Source: Nostoc linckia z4 (lineage in GTDB: Bacteria; Cyanobacteriota; Cyanobacteriia; Cyanobacteriales; Nostocaceae). From it: DNA of 64,000 nucleotides. The notes under the pieces were generated by a model. That model was not told where the DNA came from. It saw nothing but the letters and a program-made list of their open reading frames with translations, and did no database searches. Each line of letters starts with the position of its first letter. The stretch's first letter is position 1. Below are positions 59,184-64,000 of the stretch, one piece after another. The DNA is taken from NCBI RefSeq assembly GCF_002608075.1, contig NZ_LAHA01000015.1, positions 55,491-119,490 on the forward strand, read 5' to 3'. Made by a program: the position numbers and the translations under genes.

Positions 59184-61511
59184 TCAATATTTCCTTCTAT
59201 TTGGCGAGTTAATCAACACCTTACCTAATTTAGTTGTTGTTCCACCACTGACAATCATTTTTGGGTCAGTGCTATTATCATCACCTTCAGTAGGAGCATC
59301 TTTTTTATCAACTTCTATGGTTCTTGCCCTGACCAATCCCAATGATAATGAGATTGGATCTGATTGACAAATAGGTACAAGTCCAAATTTTGTAGCCACA
59401 CCTTTGAAGCTCAATTTAAAAGATGCACTAATTATCCTCCAATCACCAAGATTCTGAAATCTGTCTAATTCTGTAACCACGCGATCGCCATCACACATAT
59501 TTGGATAGAAAGAAAACACCGAACGTTGACAAGTATCTTTTTGCATACCCTCAATCTTGAGTTCTGTAAGTGCTGCTTTTAATGCTTCACCGTAAGTCGT
59601 TGCTAGCGGGTAACTTCTACTTCCTCCCTTGGAAATTAAGCTAGAGTCATCAGAAGTCATGAAGTAGCGTTGTTTTTTAGGTTGAATCACGCGCGTACTT
59701 TGGGTTCCATCCCGTTTTTCCCAATCAGATTTACGGGTTGTCGCTTCTGGTAGCCTTCCTGATAAATCTTTAAAAACTACTTTCTCAGTCAAATCAGAAA
59801 AACCAGAATTTTGAGTAGAATATTCGCTGATTTTCTCTTTATATTTATTAATATCAATAATTGTGCGCTCGGTTATATAAAACGACTCCTCACCAGTGGT
59901 TAGAGGTGCTAACGGGGCGTCAGGAGTTGACTCAGGGTGTGGAGTATAAGCAAATGAAGATACTTTTCTGCTTTCCACCAATATTGACATCGGTTCTACA
60001 AAATTCGGGTCTGGGTAAAGAATCCCTACCTTTCCATTACTCGATATTTCTTGTCTGAAAGAATCAATCTTTTCTTTTATTCTTGGCTCTAGTTCTGTAT
60101 AAAATTTCCATTCAACACTAAATGGTAAATTTTGTTCTGTATCTTCATACAAACTACGACTGTTAATTAATGAATATGCTGTTGAAGACTCTGAAGGAAT
60201 TTGTTTAAATTTAGCCAATTCGTATCTAGGGTCATCTGAATATAGCGTCACTAAGTCTTGGTCTGATTCTTGAATAAACCTAAATCTCCTCCATCCTGTG
60301 GCATTGATTTCAGTTAAATATTTAGCATTACTGTTAAATGTACCACTCGTTCCTGAATAGCTAACAAAGTTCTCATAATCTGGATGAACAACCAAATAAA
60401 CAAAACCAGATAAATCTGTGTTTGCATATCTAGGGTCTGGATCTTTGGCTTTGATATTTAAAGTTAATCCATCTATTCTTTCGTATTTATGTTCAGTTTT
60501 TTGGTATTCAATTAATCTCCAGTAATCCTCTGGTTTACTACTAAAAGGCAGTCCATTTTCTAAACAAATATCTTCCGCTAAATATTCAAATGCCCAAATC
60601 CAAATTTCTTCTTTACTTGTATTTCCATTAACTAAAGTTGTCTTACGTTTTGTTTTCTTCTGTCCTTGTAAATCATGACAGTCTGTCATATTTTTGAGAA
60701 CTAAACTTCCTTCTGGGGGTTTTTCTAAATCCTCGTCTACTTCTTCTAAAGTTTGAATAACTGGTTCTTTTAAGCTAAAAGTACTTTCAGGTGTTGCATC
60801 GATGTTTTTGTTCTCGCCACTTCCCCAGGTTAATTCTGTATCTCGATACCCAATAAAATCTGTTAAAGTATTTTTGCCATCTGTAATAACTTCTTGGTTG
60901 CCCAACTGCCAACTTTTACCACCAGAACTCAATGATTTTAACTCTACGCCTTCTGTGAAGGACACGTAACACCCATTGATTCTGGCATAATCTTTAACCA
61001 CTGCATCAATGGTAACTGCATAGTCTTTATCAGCATTACTGGGAATGGCTACATCAAATCTTTCTCCAGAATAAGGCACTCCTACAAAGGCGCAGATAGT
61101 CCCTATTCCCACACTTACGCTACCTAAAGGTACTAGTTTAAAAACTTTAATATCTTGAGTAACTAAATCCTGCCATCGAGATTTTAATCCCACCGATATC
61201 GTGTAAGTATTAATCAAGTTGCTTTTCCAAACAACTCCTTTGCGGTCATATCCGTAACTTTCAACTTCAAAATCTATGCCGTAAATCTTTAAATAAATCT
61301 TTCTAGTAGTATTGTTAATTCTATGGTTGTATGTTAATTCAAATTGTTGTAAATCTTGATCTGAAACATTGGTGTATTCTAGACTACCACTAGGGAAGCC
61401 TTCAAAATTCAAGTTCCAACCAACACCACCAGAATACATGGGAATAGGTAGTAGTGGAGGATTTTTGACAATATCACTTTTTACATAATTAGTTCGCGCG
61501 ATCGCGGGCAT
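59184..61511 (-). CDS. Putative baseplate hub/tail-tip protein, 775 aa
   Basis: A beta-rich 775-residue protein with a central insertion and repeated long strands (KIYLKIYGIDFEVESYGYDRKGVVWKSNLINTYTISVGLKS, LGDWRIISASFKLSFKGVATKFGLVPI). The layout (N-terminal small beta domains, later RIISASFKLSFKG) recalls gp27/gpD-type hub proteins that cap the tail tube. It follows the two small tail genes. The assignment is by position and composition, without a diagnostic motif. Confidence 0.5.
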   Translation of the reverse strand: MPAIARTNYVKSDIVKNPPLLPIPMYSGGVGWNLNFEGFPSGSLEYTNVSDQDLQQFELTYNHRINNTTRKIYLKIYGIDFEVESYGYDRKGVVWKSNLINTYTISVGLKSRWQDLVTQDIKVFKLVPLGSVSVGIGTICAFVGVPYSGERFDVAIPSNADKDYAVTIDAVVKDYARINGCYVSFTEGVELKSLSSGGKSWQLGNQEVITDGKNTLTDFIGYRDTELTWGSGENKNIDATPESTFSLKEPVIQTLEEVDEDLEKPPEGSLVLKNMTDCHDLQGQKKTKRKTTLVNGNTSKEEIWIWAFEYLAEDICLENGLPFSSKPEDYWRLIEYQKTEHKYERIDGLTLNIKAKDPDPRYANTDLSGFVYLVVHPDYENFVSYSGTSGTFNSNAKYLTEINATGWRRFRFIQESDQDLVTLYSDDPRYELAKFKQIPSESSTAYSLINSRSLYEDTEQNLPFSVEWKFYTELEPRIKEKIDSFRQEISSNGKVGILYPDPNFVEPMSILVESRKVSSFAYTPHPESTPDAPLAPLTTGEESFYITERTIIDINKYKEKISEYSTQNSGFSDLTEKVVFKDLSGRLPEATTRKSDWEKRDGTQSTRVIQPKKQRYFMTSDDSSLISKGGSRSYPLATTYGEALKAALTELKIEGMQKDTCQRSVFSFYPNMCDGDRVVTELDRFQNLGDWRIISASFKLSFKGVATKFGLVPICQSDPISLSLGLVRARTIEVDKKDAPTEGDDNSTDPKMIVSGGTTTKLGKVLINSPNRRKY

Positions 61512-61527
61512 ACTTTTAAATTTTTAG

Positions 61528-62343
61528 TTATCTATTGAAGTTAATAGACCCAGAAATTTCGGTAACTTTGTTGATTGATGACTCTTTGAAGTACGGCAAA
61601 CTGTTTTGAGTCAAAAATAGATTGGCAATGCGTTGCGATTTATTCCAAGTAAATTCCCACACTTTAGGCGATGCGGACACCTTTGCAGGACTGAAATTAT
61701 GCCCTGCCCATTCAATGCGGTCTAAATATTCAACATTAGGAAGATAAAAGCTGACAACAGCACTCAAATACTCAAATTCTCCAATCTCTAATTCCCCAGT
61801 TATTGATAGCTTTTGTCCCACCTCCAAAGATACTTGCTCGTTGGTATGAATAGTCAGAATCTTACCTGTTTGACTAAAACTGCCAATCCCGTCACCAGAA
61901 GTAAAAATTAATCCCTCGCTTGCAATGCTAGTGGCTATAAAACCTTCTGCCAATTCGACTATGTAGTTTGCAGGTGTAGGAACTTCAATTTCAGCTACTA
62001 AAAATGCTGGAATTTCTAGATTTTTTTGATATAAATAAATATTATTTTCATATTGCCAGAAAGTATCAGGAATAGCTGAAGCCGCATCAACAGTTTTTTG
62101 CCATAAAGAAATTTGTTTTGCTATTGAAACTGAGGTTGTTTTCCAGTATTTACCAATCGCAAAAGGTATTTCTAATACAACATTTTCTAATTCCCATCCT
62201 GGATTTGTCCACCAATTCGCATAGCAATTTATCCGTAGTATAGGCGCTATTTGTCGATAATTATTTATCCAAACAATAAATGTAGGAGCTAATTTATTAT
62301 TTACTGTATTTTGGGTAAGATTGGGACTAACTAACCTAAACAT
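61528..62343 (-). CDS. Putative distal tail protein, 271 aa
   Basis: A beta-rich protein (WVNNYRQIAPILRINCYANWWTNPGWELENVVLEIP..., then EVGQKLSITGELEIGEFEYLSAVVSFYLPNVEYLDRIEWAG) resembling distal tail/Dit-like or baseplate wedge proteins. It overlaps the first gene of the operon by 1 bp. The next gene follows in 16 bp. No catalytic motif is visible. Confidence 0.45.
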   Translation of the reverse strand: MFRLVSPNLTQNTVNNKLAPTFIVWINNYRQIAPILRINCYANWWTNPGWELENVVLEIPFAIGKYWKTTSVSIAKQISLWQKTVDAASAIPDTFWQYENNIYLYQKNLEIPAFLVAEIEVPTPANYIVELAEGFIATSIASEGLIFTSGDGIGSFSQTGKILTIHTNEQVSLEVGQKLSITGELEIGEFEYLSAVVSFYLPNVEYLDRIEWAGHNFSPAKVSASPKVWEFTWNKSQRIANLFLTQNSLPYFKESSINKVTEISGSINFNR

Positions 62344-62723
62344 TAAGAATAGACTTGGCTTTCAAATAGCAAATCAATGCTGTCAAATATGTTGTTTCCG
62401 TTTACGGTAATAGGAGCAGATGGCGTTACTTTGGTTAGCAATGCTGATGGTATTATGTACCCTAAAATATTGATATCTTGTGTTGTAGCGCTACCATTAA
62501 TAAGTCCAGATATATTGTTTTCTCGCTCATTTTCTAAGATAACTAAATCTGTATCTGTTGCACCTACAACTTTTAGAGTCACGGTTCTTTTGACAATTGG
62601 AATTTTGTTAACGTTACCGCCTCTGTTGATGTTAATGTCTAAGCTCTCACCGTCCCCGAAAGAAATTGCATCTTGCTTAAAGCCAAATCCACGGTACTGG
62701 AAAAAAACTACATCTAAAGCCAT
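62343..62723 (-). CDS. First gene of baseplate operon, 126 aa
   Basis: A small beta protein (MALDVVFFQYRGFGFKQDAISFGDGESLDININRGGNVNKIPIVKRTVTLKVVG) of a pattern seen at the head of phage baseplate operons. It ends IDLLFESQVYS and overlaps the next gene by 1 bp. A single operator palindrome lies 61 bp upstream (62784-62800), so this operon is probably under the same Xre repressor. I recognise no named family. Confidence 0.5.
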   Translation of the reverse strand: MALDVVFFQYRGFGFKQDAISFGDGESLDININRGGNVNKIPIVKRTVTLKVVGATDTDLVILENERENNISGLINGSATTQDINILGYIIPSALLTKVTPSAPITVNGNNIFDSIDLLFESQVYS

Positions 62724-62783
62724 AGTCTGTGCGGTTAATTAACTATGCTCTAAATTAACCCTTTTTCGCTAGTTATTAATGGA

Positions 62784-62800
62784 TTTGCTGTTTCGGCAAA
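62784..62800. promoter_or_regulatory. Operator site TTTGCTGTTTCGGCAAA
   Basis: Reverse complement is TTTGCCGAAACAGCAAA, matching the operator family at 18617-18664 and 47183-47218. It lies 61 bp before the baseplate operon start and 89 bp before the gene at 62889. A TTTGTACAAA palindrome follows at 62844-62853. Confidence 0.65.
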
Positions 62801-62888
62801 AAAGAGCCGATACCTAAATCTAAGTCTGTGGTATTTGCTCATGTTTGTACAAAAAAATACAAGTACAATACTAGATACTTTATAATTT

Positions 62889-63182
62889 ATGAATATGGAA
62901 ATCAACAATCAAACTACTACTAATACTGAGCGTAAATATAATGGTGTAACTTTATTTTTTGGGAAATACAAAATTCACTTAGACCCATTTGAGTTATTGT
63001 TGTTTGGGCTTGTGCTTCTGCCTACTGGAATTTGTATTCAAGATGCTTGGAATGGAAAATTGACTTTTAAAGAATCAATAACACGAATTTCCATGATTGC
63101 ATTTTATAGTGCTGTGGTTAGGCTTTCTCCTACCGAGCAGATTTCTTTTTGGCTATCGAATCATTATATAGGTAAGAAGTGA
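62889..63182 (+). CDS. Small membrane protein, 97 aa
   Basis: A 97-residue protein with two likely membrane helices (PFELLLFGLVLLPTGICIQDAW and RISMIAFYSAVVRLS) and a polar N-terminus. It is divergent from the baseplate operon and close to an operator. The next gene starts 2 bp after it at a GTG. Holin-like topology is possible, but the sequence does not prove it. TATAAT at 62881-62886 is too close to the ATG to be a normal promoter. Confidence 0.5.
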   Translation: MNMEINNQTTTNTERKYNGVTLFFGKYKIHLDPFELLLFGLVLLPTGICIQDAWNGKLTFKESITRISMIAFYSAVVRLSPTEQISFWLSNHYIGKK

Positions 63183-63183
63183 T

Positions 63184-63780
63184 GTGGAATGGCTGCACAA
63201 ATTAAAGCATTGGATTTTAAATTTTATTTACCCTAAAAAAAAATATTATAAAGTCCCCAAACTAATGAGACGGTGGGATGGCGCTCACTGTGCCGTTTTG
63301 CGAATTCAACGCAATACTAAAGGTGGCATGAGTACTTATCGAATAACTTCTAGATATGGAGGATGTGATTATCTAATTACACTTGATGATTTATCAGAAC
63401 TAAAAGCAGAATTACTTGGAGAATTCAATGGTATAACTATTAAAATTCTTGGAGATAGTTCGCCACTCACGCACCGATTTTCGGTGTGGCGTATTTTTAT
63501 TAATGGTAGTTCTTCTGCTATCGGTATATGGGATGTAGATTTACAGGGAATCACCTCTAATTTGAATCTGCGACACCTTGCGCCAGTTCGGGCTGTCGCA
63601 GGTGTCGCACTTAAACCACTCTCATTGATTCATAGTAAAAAAAACTCTGAATTGAGTTGGCATAATCAAATGGAAAGAATTGATTGGATTGCTTTACTAG
63701 AGAGGCGAATTAGGGGAGAATTAAACAATCCATCTCACAACATTAAAGCTACTATTGTTTACCAACAAGATAATGTTTAA
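63184..63780 (+). CDS. Hypothetical protein, 198 aa
   Basis: Starts at a GTG at 63184, 2 bp after the previous stop. The N-terminus is basic and hydrophobic (WLHKLKHWILNFIYPKKKYYKVPKL) and could associate with membranes. The body has strands (STYRITSRYGGCDYLITLDDLSELKAEL). An inverted repeat with GCGACACC (63570-63577 and 63601-63608) lies within the gene and shares GCGACA with the excisionase-gene operator. I recognise no family. Confidence 0.5.
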   Translation: MEWLHKLKHWILNFIYPKKKYYKVPKLMRRWDGAHCAVLRIQRNTKGGMSTYRITSRYGGCDYLITLDDLSELKAELLGEFNGITIKILGDSSPLTHRFSVWRIFINGSSSAIGIWDVDLQGITSNLNLRHLAPVRAVAGVALKPLSLIHSKKNSELSWHNQMERIDWIALLERRIRGELNNPSHNIKATIVYQQDNV

Positions 63781-63834
63781 ATGTGGAACAAGCTCAAGTG
63801 CAAAGAATAATCCGCCACATTCCTGTAATTATCG

Positions 63835-64000
63835 GGAAAGGCAGAGGGCAGGAGGCAGAAGGCTTTTATCAAGAAAGGCAGAGGGCAGAAGGCAGGAGGC
63901 AGAAGGAATACTGTTTTCTGCACTCTGCCACGACCGGAGGGAGTAAGGGTTTAAGACCCCCACCACAATCTCTGATTTGGTGGGGGTCTGAATCCCCTTC
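63835..64000. repeat. Heptamer array and 85-bp element, cut by the window edge
   Basis: GGCAGAGGGCAG heptamers (63838-63862, 63874-63906) are followed by a short CTCTGCC arm and the first 61 bp of the 85-bp element (63940-64000). No gene is visible in 63781-64000. Confidence 0.8.

Overview
The window reads as cyanobacterial (Nostocales-like). GCGATCGC (HIP1) octamers are scattered throughout, there are long arrays of heptamers of the GGCAGAA/GGCAGAG type (STRR-like), and several other interspersed repeat families typical of filamentous cyanobacteria interrupt both intergenic and coding DNA. The gene content is that of a long-tailed phage, prophage or phage-plasmid. It includes a DUF1073-like portal, a MuF-type head protein, a DUF2213-like putative protease, a DUF2184-like major capsid protein, a Mu gpG-like virion morphogenesis protein, a 2991-residue tape measure protein and a baseplate/tail-fibre block. 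I see no integrase, terminase, tRNA, rRNA or CRISPR array, so the element probably continues past one or both edges.

Layout. 1-2776 (minus) is a tightly overlapping operon: an N6-adenine methylase fragment, a J-domain protein, a small zinc-finger-like protein, a ribbon-helix-helix/coiled-coil protein, an ASCH protein and a hypothetical. 3017-3098 holds four phased GACA-N-TGTC repeats that look like one end of a Tn7-like/CAST transposon. 3142-5471 carries a phiC31 gp3-like protein and two Xre regulators. 5621-14977 (plus) is the replication and DNA-modification block: small proteins, Dam, a replication initiator-like gene with iterons inside it, a helicase-loader candidate, and a 1045-residue fusion of a DpdA/TGT-like domain, a Mom-like domain and a C5 cytosine methylase. 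15095-17842 (minus) holds fibre or decoration genes. 17866-23346 (plus) is the head module. 23592-30617 is a set of modular proteins built from a repeated four-cysteine tag, a membrane-like helix and an enzyme domain. 30621-39596 is the tape measure. 41488-47120 (minus) has a sigma-70 factor, an excisionase-like DNA-binding protein and tail genes. 47258-54286 (plus) has the portal, a zincin, and the MuF protein. The MuF gene is interrupted by an intein, and the intein carries an open frame on the opposite strand that looks like a homing endonuclease. 54755-62723 (minus) is the baseplate/fibre operon with a ferritin-like protein and a small membrane protein.

How it fits together. An Xre repressor (18274-18582) sits beside two copies of a 17-bp palindrome, consensus TTTGCYGAAAYRGCAAA. 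Two more copies lie in the divergent promoter between the tail-tube and portal operons, and one lies before the baseplate operon, so one repressor may control all structural operons. The phage appears to modify its DNA by several routes (Dam, C5 methylase, Mom-like, DpdA-like, a second adenine methylase). It appears to carry enzymatic cargo (alpha/beta hydrolases, a HipA/PI4K-like kinase, a JAB-like domain, a zincin, a pyrophosphatase-like domain, a GNAT-like domain) on or next to virion proteins. All functions are inferred from the sequence alone.
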